From Nitrospinaceae bacterium (GTDB lineage Bacteria > Nitrospinota > Nitrospinia > Nitrospinales > VA-1): a DNA stretch of 5,036 nucleotides. The stretch spans positions 1 to 5,036 of the forward strand of contig DUAA01000051.1 in the NCBI GenBank assembly GCA_012961055.1. Reading direction: 5' to 3'. The stretch's first letter is position 1; the number at the start of each line of letters is the position of its first letter. A program made the position numbers and the translations under genes. Below are positions 1 through 5,036 of this stretch, in pieces. The notes under the pieces are model-generated. The model ran no database searches and was not told the origin of the DNA. It saw only the letters and a program-made list of their open reading frames with translations.

Positions 1-828
1 GTCATTAAATACGGTGGCAATGCTATGGTTTCTGAAGACCTCAAAAAGAATTTTGCTCTCAACATTGTCATGATGAAGTACATTGGCATTAACCCGGTCG
101 TGATTCATGGAGGCGGCCCGCAGATTGATGAAACCCTAAAGGCTCTTGGAATTCAATCCCAGTTTGTCCAAGGCCAACGTGTTACAAACAAGGAAACGAT
201 TGATGTTGTAGAAATGGTTCTTGGAGGAAAAGTAAATAAGGAAATCGTTTCCCTGATCAATAGCCAAGGGGGTAATGCAGTGGGGATCACCGGTAAGGAC
301 GGTGACCTGATACTCGCGAAACGACACAAAAGAGTCAAACATTCTCCTGAGACCGATCGCCCAGAAATTATAGAATTGGGTTTGGTCGGCGAAATCACCA
401 AAGTGAACCCGAAAATTCTAGAGACCTTAGACCAAAATGAATTCATTCCTGTTATTGCGCCTATCGGCAAAGGGGAAAATGGGGAAACTCTCAATATCAA
501 TGCCGACTATGTCGCAGCTCATATCGCGGCTGCTCTGAAAGCTGAAAAACTGATATTGATGACCAATACGGAAGGAGTAAAAAATAAGGCGGGGAAATTA
601 CAATCTGGTCTCACCCGAAAAAACACCACTAACATGATCCGAAATAAAGTCATTCGAGATGGAATGTTACCCAAAGTCAATTGCTGCTTGGATGCACTCA
701 AATCTGGAGTTCGAAAAACCCATATTATCGATGGTCGTATCCGCCATGCTCTTTTGCTTGAAATTTTCACAGAGGAAGGTATTGGAACCCAAATCGTGGA
801 AAAAGATAAAGACCTAAAACCGGTGTAG
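1..828 (+). CDS. argB: Acetylglutamate kinase (ArgB), 5'-truncated by window
   Basis: N-acetyl-L-glutamate kinase phosphorylates the gamma-carboxylate of N-acetylglutamate with ATP, the second step of arginine synthesis, in the cytosol. The reading frame is open from base 1 and gives 275 visible residues. It begins inside the nucleotide-binding K-Y-G-G-N-A-M motif (visible residues 3-9), so by family length (about 290-300) some 20-25 N-terminal residues lie upstream; the ATG at 25 is internal, not the start. Other motifs are the HGGGPQ glycine loop (36-41), GQRVT with the substrate-binding Arg (R60), NINAD with the catalytic Asp (D169), and GMLPKV with the conserved Lys (K225). The C-terminal stretch HIIDGR...LLLEIFT..GIGT (241-263) resembles that of hexameric, arginine-inhibited enzymes, so feedback inhibition is inferred; the N-terminal helix needed to support this is outside the window. 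Oddity: the usual T-D-x-x-G reads T-N-T-E-G (N189). It ends with TAG, 201 bp before hrcA. Confidence 0.96.
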   Translation, partial: VIKYGGNAMVSEDLKKNFALNIVMMKYIGINPVVIHGGGPQIDETLKALGIQSQFVQGQRVTNKETIDVVEMVLGGKVNKEIVSLINSQGGNAVGITGKDGDLILAKRHKRVKHSPETDRPEIIELGLVGEITKVNPKILETLDQNEFIPVIAPIGKGENGETLNINADYVAAHIAAALKAEKLILMTNTEGVKNKAGKLQSGLTRKNTTNMIRNKVIRDGMLPKVNCCLDALKSGVRKTHIIDGRIRHALLLEIFTEEGIGTQIVEKDKDLKPV

Positions 829-863
829 CTGCCGGTGACAGTGAGAACATAACAAATTTTATT

Positions 864-951
864 CGCGCCCCACAAAGGTAGTCATTTTCGTTTCCTAACA
901 AAGGATGATTTCAGATCAACGCAGTATTGCTAATTCCCCACTAAGGGCGCG
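864..951. repeat. GC-rich inverted repeat, long loop
   Basis: CGCGCCC at 864-870 is the exact reverse complement of GGGCGCG at 945-951, with 74 bp between. In RNA the stem extends outward to 861-870 / 945-954 through two G-U pairs and one A-U pair, giving a 10-bp helix. The enclosed sequence holds two of the 11-bp direct repeats apart from their ends. It could fold as a structured 3' end of the argB transcript. No T-run follows, so it is not called a terminator. Confidence 0.35.
868..946 (+). repeat. Three related 11-bp direct repeats
   Basis: CCCCACAAAGG (868-878), CCTAACAAAGG (894-904) and CCCCACTAAGG (936-946) match one another closely: the second and third differ from the first at two and one positions. 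Start-to-start spacings are 26 and 42 bp. The outer two are both preceded closely by ATTC. They lie just upstream of the putative hrcA promoter, so they could be binding sites for a regulator, but chance or decayed repeat DNA cannot be excluded from one window. Confidence 0.4.
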
Positions 952-959
952 GGTTACTA

Positions 960-987
960 TTGACAATATCTGCTGATAATTTACCAT
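960..987 (+). promoter_or_regulatory. Putative sigma70-type promoter of hrcA
   Basis: A perfect -35 hexamer TTGACA (960-965) is followed after 16 bp by TACCAT (982-987), a 4-of-6 match to the -10 consensus. Transcription would start near 994 and leave a leader of about 35 nt before the hrcA ATG. The -35 box lies within the odd palindrome TATTG-A-CAATA (958-968), and CAATATCTGC (964-973) is complementary to GCAGTATTG (921-929) apart from one bulged base, so an operator may overlap it. The -10 is weak, and the promoter is inferred from sequence only. Confidence 0.45.
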
Positions 988-1029
988 GTGGAAATATAAA
1001 CTCGAAAACTACTCAAGGTCGCGCAACCA

Positions 1030-2085
1030 ATGAGCTCGTCGGTATTAGGTAAAAGAAATAAAGATGTTCTTCTGGCGGTCATCGATAAATATATAGAGAC
1101 CGCCGAACCAGTAGGTTCCCGCACGGCTGCCAAAATCCACCCTGAACACCTCAGTCCCGCGACACTCAGAAATGTGATGGCTGAATTGGAAGAAAGAGGA
1201 TTTCTCAGCCAACCACATAAATCGGCAGGCCGTATTCCTACTGATAAAGGCTATCGATATTATGTAGACCACCTACTGCGTCCACAAAATTTTTTAATTA
1301 AAGCCGAAGTGCTATCGGAAGCGCCCCAACTTGAATACCCCCAGAATAATCTTCAAGGAATTCTTGAAAAAGCCTGCGAAAATCTTTCCATGGTTTCTCA
1401 GCAAACAGGCTTGGTCATGCTACCCGGTTTTTCAAGCGCTTGTTTTAAGCATATTGAATTTACTAAAGTTGCTCCGCAGGCAGCGTTGGCGGTTTTTTTC
1501 TCAGAGCAAGGTATCCTGCAAAATAAAGTGCTTCCTATTGATGCAGAAATAACACAGGATCAACTTACCTCTATTTCAAATTATCTGAATAGTGAGTTCA
1601 AGGGGAAACCCATCAAGTGGATACTTCAGGAATTATTGAAACGTCTACGGCTTGAAAAAACGCACTATAACCAGCTTGCTAGTAGGGCTCACTCTCTATC
1701 AGCCGCCCTATTTTCTGAGCAAAATGAAAATAATGATTTGATCGTAGAAGGCGCTTTGAATTTTCTCGATCAGCCCGAGTTCATAGAAGATATCCACAGT
1801 ATTAAAGCGCTTCTAGTTACTCTCGAACAAAAAACTAAACTTATCAATTTGCTCGATCTTTGCCTGAATCATGACGGAATGACAATTTTAATAGGGGAAG
1901 AAAATCTCCAGCAAGAAATGGAAAACTGTAGCCTGATTGCGCAAAATTATCAATTGGGAAATAAAAATGTTGGTACACTAGCTGTGTTTGGATCTAAAAG
2001 AATGGATTACAAACGTATCATTTCTATCGTAAATCGTACCGCAAAAATGGTTTCTAAGTTAATATCTGAAAATCAAGGAGTTTAA
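1030..2085 (+). CDS. hrcA: Heat-inducible transcription repressor HrcA
   Basis: HrcA is a dimeric repressor of class I heat-shock genes; it normally binds CIRCE operators and is kept folded by GroEL. At 351 residues it is a normal length. Residues 8-80 form the winged-helix domain, with EPVGSRT (26-32), LSPATLRNVMAELEERG (41-57) and the wing QPHKSAGRIPTDKGYR (61-76). A GAF-like middle domain follows, including the ALAVFFSEQGILQNK region (152-166), EGALNFLDQPEF (240-251) and ILIGEEN (286-292). The C-terminal VGTLAVFGSKRMDYKRI (314-330) corresponds to the family's G-x-I-G-V-x-G-P-x-R-M-D-Y motif. The ATG at 1030 gives the expected N-terminus; an upstream in-frame GTG (988) meets a stop at once. 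The only Shine-Dalgarno is a weak AAGG (1015-1018), 11 nt before the ATG. Oddities: the wing has Lys64 where the family nearly always has Thr (HTSAGR), and no CIRCE lies upstream. It is followed 9 bp later by grpE, surely co-transcribed. Confidence 0.96.
   Translation: MSSSVLGKRNKDVLLAVIDKYIETAEPVGSRTAAKIHPEHLSPATLRNVMAELEERGFLSQPHKSAGRIPTDKGYRYYVDHLLRPQNFLIKAEVLSEAPQLEYPQNNLQGILEKACENLSMVSQQTGLVMLPGFSSACFKHIEFTKVAPQAALAVFFSEQGILQNKVLPIDAEITQDQLTSISNYLNSEFKGKPIKWILQELLKRLRLEKTHYNQLASRAHSLSAALFSEQNENNDLIVEGALNFLDQPEFIEDIHSIKALLVTLEQKTKLINLLDLCLNHDGMTILIGEENLQQEMENCSLIAQNYQLGNKNVGTLAVFGSKRMDYKRIISIVNRTAKMVSKLISENQGV
2075..2080 (+). promoter_or_regulatory. Shine-Dalgarno of grpE, inside hrcA end
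   Basis: AAGGAG is the strongest Shine-Dalgarno-like match near the grpE start, but it sits 14 nt before the ATG, longer than the usual 5-9 nt, and within the last codons of hrcA. This arrangement suggests translational coupling: ribosomes ending hrcA at 2083-2085 would be next to the grpE ATG at 2095. No nearer in-frame start exists. Confidence 0.55.
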
Positions 2086-2094
2086 AAAAGTTTA

Positions 2095-2748
2095 ATGACA
2101 TCCCAGGAAAAAGTATCACAAAAAACTGATGAAAAAGAACACGAAGATGTGGAAATTGAGAATCTAGAAGAAATAGAAACTGAGGTATTGGAAGAAGAAG
2201 CTCCTGAAGAAGATGAAAAAGAGTTGGTTTCGGTTGAAAAACTTCAGGAACAATTAAAGAAAAAAGATGAGGAGCTTGCTGAGCAAAAGGGCGATTTCCT
2301 GAGAGAAAAAGCCGACCTAGATAATTTCCGAAAAAGATTGGTGAAGGATAAAGAAGATTCCGTACAGTTTGCCAACCAACGACTCCTAAAAGAACTGGTG
2401 CAAATTGATGACAATTTTAGTAGAGCCCTTGACGCTCCCAATGCTTCTCTGAAAACTCTAAGAGAGGGTATCGAAATAATCCAGAAACAGTTCACCACGT
2501 TTCTCAAGAACCAGAAGGTAGTACCTGTTGAGGCCATGGGAAAACAATTTGATCCGAACCTTCATGAGGTCATGACCCAACTGGAATCTGAAGAACATGA
2601 AGAAAACACGGTAATACAAGAGTATTCCAAAGGCTATACCTTAAATGGACGAATTCTTTGCTCCGCCAAAGTGGTCATCTCAAAAAAACCCAGCAGCACG
2701 CCGACTAAAAAAGAAGAACAGAAAGAAAATACTGACAAGGAAGAATGA
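2095..2748 (+). CDS. grpE: GrpE, DnaK nucleotide-exchange factor
   Basis: GrpE is a homodimeric cytosolic cochaperone that releases ADP from DnaK. The 217-residue product has the usual order of parts. Residues 1-45 are a very acidic, Glu-rich, probably disordered tail. About 45-100 form the long charged coiled-coil helix, with the family motif ADLDNFRKR (73-81). Residues 100-140 complete the helical bundle (ELVQIDDNFSRAL, 100-112). The beta-domain signature that contacts DnaK runs from FDPNLHEVM (152-160) to KGYTLNGRILCSAKVVIS (179-196). A charged Lys/Glu-rich tail (200-217) follows. The usual R-x-L-R-P-A of the beta-domain reads R-I-L-C-S-A here, so an otherwise strongly conserved Arg-Pro pair is Cys-Ser. 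It lies 9 bp after hrcA, as in many hrcA-grpE-dnaK operons, but dnaK does not follow; the next gene is mutM after 62 bp. It ends with TGA; the short T-run after the stop has no hairpin before it. Confidence 0.95.
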   Translation: MTSQEKVSQKTDEKEHEDVEIENLEEIETEVLEEEAPEEDEKELVSVEKLQEQLKKKDEELAEQKGDFLREKADLDNFRKRLVKDKEDSVQFANQRLLKELVQIDDNFSRALDAPNASLKTLREGIEIIQKQFTTFLKNQKVVPVEAMGKQFDPNLHEVMTQLESEEHEENTVIQEYSKGYTLNGRILCSAKVVISKKPSSTPTKKEEQKENTDKEE

Positions 2749-2810
2749 TATTTTTGCCCTAGCCCATAGTCGCAAGGACAGGATCCCATTCCAAAATTTT
2801 TATTGAGCTC

Positions 2811-3626
2811 ATGCCTGAACTTCCTGAAGTCGAAACTCTCAGACGTACTCTACTTCCTTTAGTTGTCAACAAGACCTGCACGGCAATCAAATTCTTCAGG
2901 AAAGACATCCGCTTCACAATTCCCCAGGCTACTTTACGTGGCCAGTTCGCGAATCAACGGGTTTCTCAAATCCAACGCAAAGGTAAATACCTGCTCTTGA
3001 AAGTTCCTACGGGGGCAATGCTTTGGCATCTGGGTATGAGTGGACGGGTTTCTATGCAGACTTCCATAACTCCCAGGGAAAAGCATACGCACGCGATTTT
3101 TCAGTTCGGCGCCGAAATCTTTCTGCATTTTATTGATCCCAGGCGTTTTGGCTGCATACTCTGGGTACCGCAAAGCGGGGAACACCCGTTGCTGGATAAA
3201 ATGGGACCCGACCCCTTTTCTCCGGGTACCAACGCGCGGGCCATGAAAATTCTTTCAAAAAATTGTCAGTCTCCCATTAAAACATTTATCATGGATGCTC
3301 GGCGAATCGCAGGAATCGGAAATATTTACGCCTGCGAATCTTTATACCGCGCAGGAATCAACCCCAAACGAAAAGCAGGGAGAATCAGCCTCAAAAAATG
3401 GGACCAACTCATTTCCTGTATTCGAACCACTCTCGAAAACAGTATTTCTGTTGGAGGGACCACTTTGCGCGACTTCTTCGACCCCAGTGGTTCAAAGGGA
3501 TATTATGCGGTAAAACTATGCGTCTATGGCAAAGAGGGCGAACCTTGCCAAAAATGCGAATCCAAAATTTCCCGTATTGTCCACTCCGGTCGATCCACTT
3601 TTTATTGTAAAACCTGCCAGAAATAA
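2811..3626 (+). CDS. mutM: Formamidopyrimidine-DNA glycosylase (MutM/Fpg)
   Basis: MutM excises 8-oxoguanine and formamidopyrimidines from DNA and cuts the abasic site by beta,delta-elimination (base-excision repair). The 271-residue length matches the family (about 270). The start is fixed by chemistry: the product begins M-P-E-L-P-E-V-E-T, and Pro2 (the Schiff-base nucleophile after Met removal) and Glu3 must be at the N-terminus. Other key residues are Lys59 (RKGKYLLL), Met76 in HLGMSG, Arg111 and Phe113 in DPRRFG (lesion-gap filling residues), Asn171 in GIGNIYACE of the helix-two-turn-helix, and GGTTLRDF (215-222). The C-terminal zinc finger is C246-x2-C249...C266-x2-C269 with the conserved Arg261. 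All catalytic elements are intact, so it should be active; it is not the Nei type, since the full MutM-specific MPELPEVET and GGTTLRDF segments are present. No good Shine-Dalgarno precedes the ATG (GAG at 2805-2807 is too close), suggesting modest translation. A tandem TAATAA ends the gene. Confidence 0.97.
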   Translation: MPELPEVETLRRTLLPLVVNKTCTAIKFFRKDIRFTIPQATLRGQFANQRVSQIQRKGKYLLLKVPTGAMLWHLGMSGRVSMQTSITPREKHTHAIFQFGAEIFLHFIDPRRFGCILWVPQSGEHPLLDKMGPDPFSPGTNARAMKILSKNCQSPIKTFIMDARRIAGIGNIYACESLYRAGINPKRKAGRISLKKWDQLISCIRTTLENSISVGGTTLRDFFDPSGSKGYYAVKLCVYGKEGEPCQKCESKISRIVHSGRSTFYCKTCQK

Positions 3627-3665
3627 TAATCGGGGTTGTCTACTCTAACTGGCAACCTTTATTAT
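3626..3665 (+). terminator. Probable intrinsic terminator after mutM
   Basis: Bases 3626-3638 pair with 3653-3665 at 12 of 13 positions (two as G-U), with one C/T mismatch. T3639-G3652 and C3640-G3651 extend the stem and leave a 10-nt loop. The GC-richer core GGTTGTC / GGCAACC (3634-3640 / 3651-3657) is directly followed by TTTATTATAT, a T-rich but interrupted tract. It begins at the last base of the mutM stop codon, where a terminator is expected. AT-rich flanks make it possibly bidirectional. The imperfect T-tract lowers certainty. Confidence 0.55.
3636..3665 (+). promoter_or_regulatory. Possible promoter of the radical SAM gene
   Basis: TTGTCT (3636-3641, 4 of 6 to the -35 consensus) and TATTAT (3660-3665, 5 of 6 to the -10) are 18 bp apart, which would start transcription near 3672, about 34 nt before the GTG start. 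It overlaps the terminator hairpin, so the T-rich arm may serve as the -10. In an AT-rich gap such matches arise easily by chance. Confidence 0.3.
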
Positions 3666-3694
3666 ATGGGCATCCTTACTAACGACTTTAAAAC

Positions 3695-3698
3695 AGGG
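3695..3698 (+). promoter_or_regulatory. Shine-Dalgarno supporting GTG start at 3706
   Basis: AGGG lies 7 nt before the GTG at 3706, an ideal spacing. The frame is open upstream only to a TAA at 3646-3648 and has no ATG there; the first in-frame ATG downstream is at 3958, far inside the conserved domain. This site with the conserved N-terminal residues decides the GTG start. Confidence 0.55.
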
Positions 3699-3705
3699 CC
3701 TGAAT

Positions 3706-5036
3706 GTGAAACGTTCTATCGGACTCATAACGCTTAACGCAAAGTTTATTCATTCCTCTTTGAGTTTAAGATACCTTAGAAATGCCAGCCGAAATGCTGG
3801 CTACCAGAACGTATGGATCCGTGAATTTGTCATCAACCAACCCATCTGGAAAATAGCCGCAGAAATCCAAAAACTCCAACCGGATGTCTTGGGAGTCGGC
3901 ATCTATATCTGGAACCGGAGTCAAAGCTTAGAGCTGATCGAACGCCTGACCAAGCAAATGCCACATCTGAAAATTGCCGTCGGCGGTCCGGAAGTATCTT
4001 TTGAAAAAGAGGATTCCTTGGACTTCCCGGTAATTTCCGGTGAGGGCGAAAAGAAATGGGTGGAGTTTCTCGAGTTCGTTCGCAGGGACGAATCCCCATC
4101 GGCTGAAGTTCTTAAACGCTGGCAAACCTATGGGACCGATCTGCCTGAACTCACCCCTGCTTATCTAAAAGAAGACTTCCCCCATCTCAAGAACCGAATA
4201 GTATATTTTGAGACATCCAGAGGTTGCCCTTACTTATGCTCGTTCTGTTTGTCTGCACTGGATAAAACAGTTCGCTACTTCGATGAAAACTCCATCCAAA
4301 GACAAATTAAAGAACTCATCGATAATGGCATTCAAAAAATTAAATTCGTCGACCGAACTTTTAACCTCAAAGCTGGACGCATGAAAAGTTTGATGGAATG
4401 GTTGTCACAGTTCAAAGGCAGTGAATTCCATTTTGAGGTGGTGGGGGATATTTTAACTCCTGAAGTTTTAAATTTTTTAAAAACAGTCCCTCCTGGAATG
4501 TTTCAATTTGAAATTGGCATTCAAACAACCACGGAGCCGGTCCAGAAAACCATTCAAAGAAAGCAGGACAACCAAAAACTTTTTAAAACAATCCAACAAC
4601 TCGTGGAACAGGACCGCATTCACTTTCACTGCGATTTGATATTCGGCTTACCTGGGGAATCTATGGAGGACATCAAAGATTCTTTCTCCCAGGTCATGGC
4701 CCTCAGGCCACATGAATTGCAGTTGGGTTTTCTCAAGTTTCTCCCTGGAGCTCCCATAAACGATCAAGTAGACAAACACCAGTATCGTTATCAATCCACC
4801 CCCCCTTATGAACTGATTTCACACCAGAATTTATCAGCCGAGGAAGTACTATATTTGAAACAATTCGAGGATGTCTTTGACCGCTATTACAATTCCAAAC
4901 GATTTCGTTTTTCCATTCAATACCTTCTAGAAAACATGAATCCTGTAACACTTTTCAATCGTTTGCTCGAATACCATGCTACTCACGAACTATTGATGAA
5001 CCCTGTATCTCTGGATGTATATTACCAAATTTTTCA
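3706..5036 (+). CDS. B12-binding radical SAM protein, DUF4080-like, 3'-truncated
   Basis: Cobalamin-dependent radical SAM enzyme of unknown substrate; 443 residues are visible, without a stop, and the frame is uninterrupted. The GTG start gives an N-terminus reaching quickly into LITLNAKFIHSSLSLRYL (7-24), typical of this family. Residues 3-125 form a Rossmann-like cobalamin-binding domain with GVGIYIWN (63-70), VGGPEVS (92-98) and GEGE (112-115); the classical DxHxxG B12 motif is absent, as in many members. The radical SAM core has the cluster motif C174-x3-C178-x2-C181 in ETSRGCPYLCSFC. It continues with KFVDRTFN (213-220), FEIGIQTTT (268-276), HCDLIFGLPGE (308-318) and LQLGFLKFLPGAPI (338-351). 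The region from about 360 matches where DUF4080 should begin; with a usual length near 550-600, an estimated 100-150 residues are missing. Such enzymes typically methylate or rearrange unactivated carbons. Family assignment is from remembered motifs; no neighbour reveals a substrate. A terminator-like hairpin separates it from mutM, so it is probably its own transcription unit. Confidence 0.9.
   Translation, partial: MKRSIGLITLNAKFIHSSLSLRYLRNASRNAGYQNVWIREFVINQPIWKIAAEIQKLQPDVLGVGIYIWNRSQSLELIERLTKQMPHLKIAVGGPEVSFEKEDSLDFPVISGEGEKKWVEFLEFVRRDESPSAEVLKRWQTYGTDLPELTPAYLKEDFPHLKNRIVYFETSRGCPYLCSFCLSALDKTVRYFDENSIQRQIKELIDNGIQKIKFVDRTFNLKAGRMKSLMEWLSQFKGSEFHFEVVGDILTPEVLNFLKTVPPGMFQFEIGIQTTTEPVQKTIQRKQDNQKLFKTIQQLVEQDRIHFHCDLIFGLPGESMEDIKDSFSQVMALRPHELQLGFLKFLPGAPINDQVDKHQYRYQSTPPYELISHQNLSAEEVLYLKQFEDVFDRYYNSKRFRFSIQYLLENMNPVTLFNRLLEYHATHELLMNPVSLDVYYQIF

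Larger units (their letters stand above)
829..1029. other. argB-hrcA intergenic region, no gene seen
   Basis: This 201-bp gap has no convincing coding sequence. The best candidates are a 23-codon ATG frame at 905-976 on + and an 8-codon frame on - (ATG at 885 reading left); neither is recognisable. The region contains three similar 11-bp direct repeats (868, 894, 936), a GC-rich inverted repeat (864-870 with 945-951), an 11-bp palindrome (958-968) over a consensus -35 box, and no full CIRCE operator. No tRNA-like T-arm or anticodon arm could be found on either strand. It most likely holds the 3' end of the argB transcript and the control region of hrcA. Confidence 0.7.

Noticed and set aside
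819..836. Hairpin ACCGG...CCGGT spanning the argB stop codon as a terminator
   Set aside because: The stem is only 5 bp (7 with G-U pairs) and no T-run follows, so termination is not supported.
859..885. 8-codon minus-strand frame with AGGA 7-8 nt before its ATG
   Set aside because: Too short to judge; the spacing is attractive, but there is no homologous peptide I recognise and no minus-strand gene nearby.
861..954. tRNA or tmRNA-like gene suggested by the GC-rich closing stem
   Set aside because: No T-arm, anticodon arm or CCA-like end could be placed on either strand.
905..976. 23-codon ATG frame in the argB-hrcA gap
   Set aside because: No recognisable peptide; the Shine-Dalgarno-like AAGGA abuts the ATG, and the frame runs into the hrcA promoter.
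2749..2810. Terminator or promoter between grpE and mutM
   Set aside because: T-runs at 2751-2755 and 2797-2801 have no stable hairpin before them, and TTGCCC (2754-2759) has no -10 partner at a suitable distance.
3666..3737. 23-codon ATG frame overlapping the radical SAM start, possible leader or precursor peptide
   Set aside because: It has no Shine-Dalgarno and overlaps the conserved N-terminal codons of the radical SAM gene in another frame; nothing marks it as a precursor peptide.
3833..4125. Two overlapping minus-strand open frames of 65-88 codons
   Set aside because: They lie opposite the conserved B12-binding domain of the radical SAM gene and show no recognisable protein features.

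Overview
The window is a compact bacterial chromosomal segment with five protein-coding genes, all on the + strand: argB (5' end cut by the window), hrcA, grpE, mutM (fpg) and a cobalamin-binding radical SAM gene (3' end cut by the window). There are no tRNA or rRNA genes, no insertion sequences and no CRISPR array. The base composition looks moderately AT-rich by eye and is even across the window, so nothing suggests recent transfer. HrcA with GrpE, a hexameric-type acetylglutamate kinase and a DUF4080-type radical SAM protein fit a Gram-negative, probably environmental bacterium. A Nitrospinota or deltaproteobacterial-type lineage is my best guess, but this is weak inference from protein flavour and not a demonstrated assignment.

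Layout. Positions 1-828 hold the last 275 codons of argB (arginine biosynthesis). Positions 829-1029 are a 201-bp intergenic region without a convincing gene. It holds three related 11-bp direct repeats, a long-range GC-rich inverted repeat and a likely sigma70-type promoter for hrcA. hrcA (1030-2085) and grpE (2095-2748) are separated by 9 bp and form a heat-shock regulator/nucleotide-exchange-factor pair, with the grpE Shine-Dalgarno inside the end of hrcA. After a 62-bp gap comes mutM (2811-3626), a base-excision repair glycosylase with all its key residues. A hairpin starting right after the mutM stop looks like an intrinsic terminator, and a possible promoter overlaps it. The last gene starts at a GTG at 3706 and runs open to the window edge.

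How they fit together. hrcA and grpE are the only pair with an obvious functional link: HrcA is the heat-shock repressor and GrpE is the DnaK nucleotide-exchange factor. dnaK and dnaJ are not in the window, because grpE is followed by mutM. No CIRCE operator is visible upstream of hrcA, and a normally conserved wing residue of HrcA is changed (Thr to Lys). Together these make the control of this hrcA worth checking. argB, mutM and the radical SAM gene look like neighbours by position rather than by pathway. I do not see a clear undescribed multi-gene system; the less understood parts are the argB-hrcA intergenic region and the DUF4080-type radical SAM enzyme.
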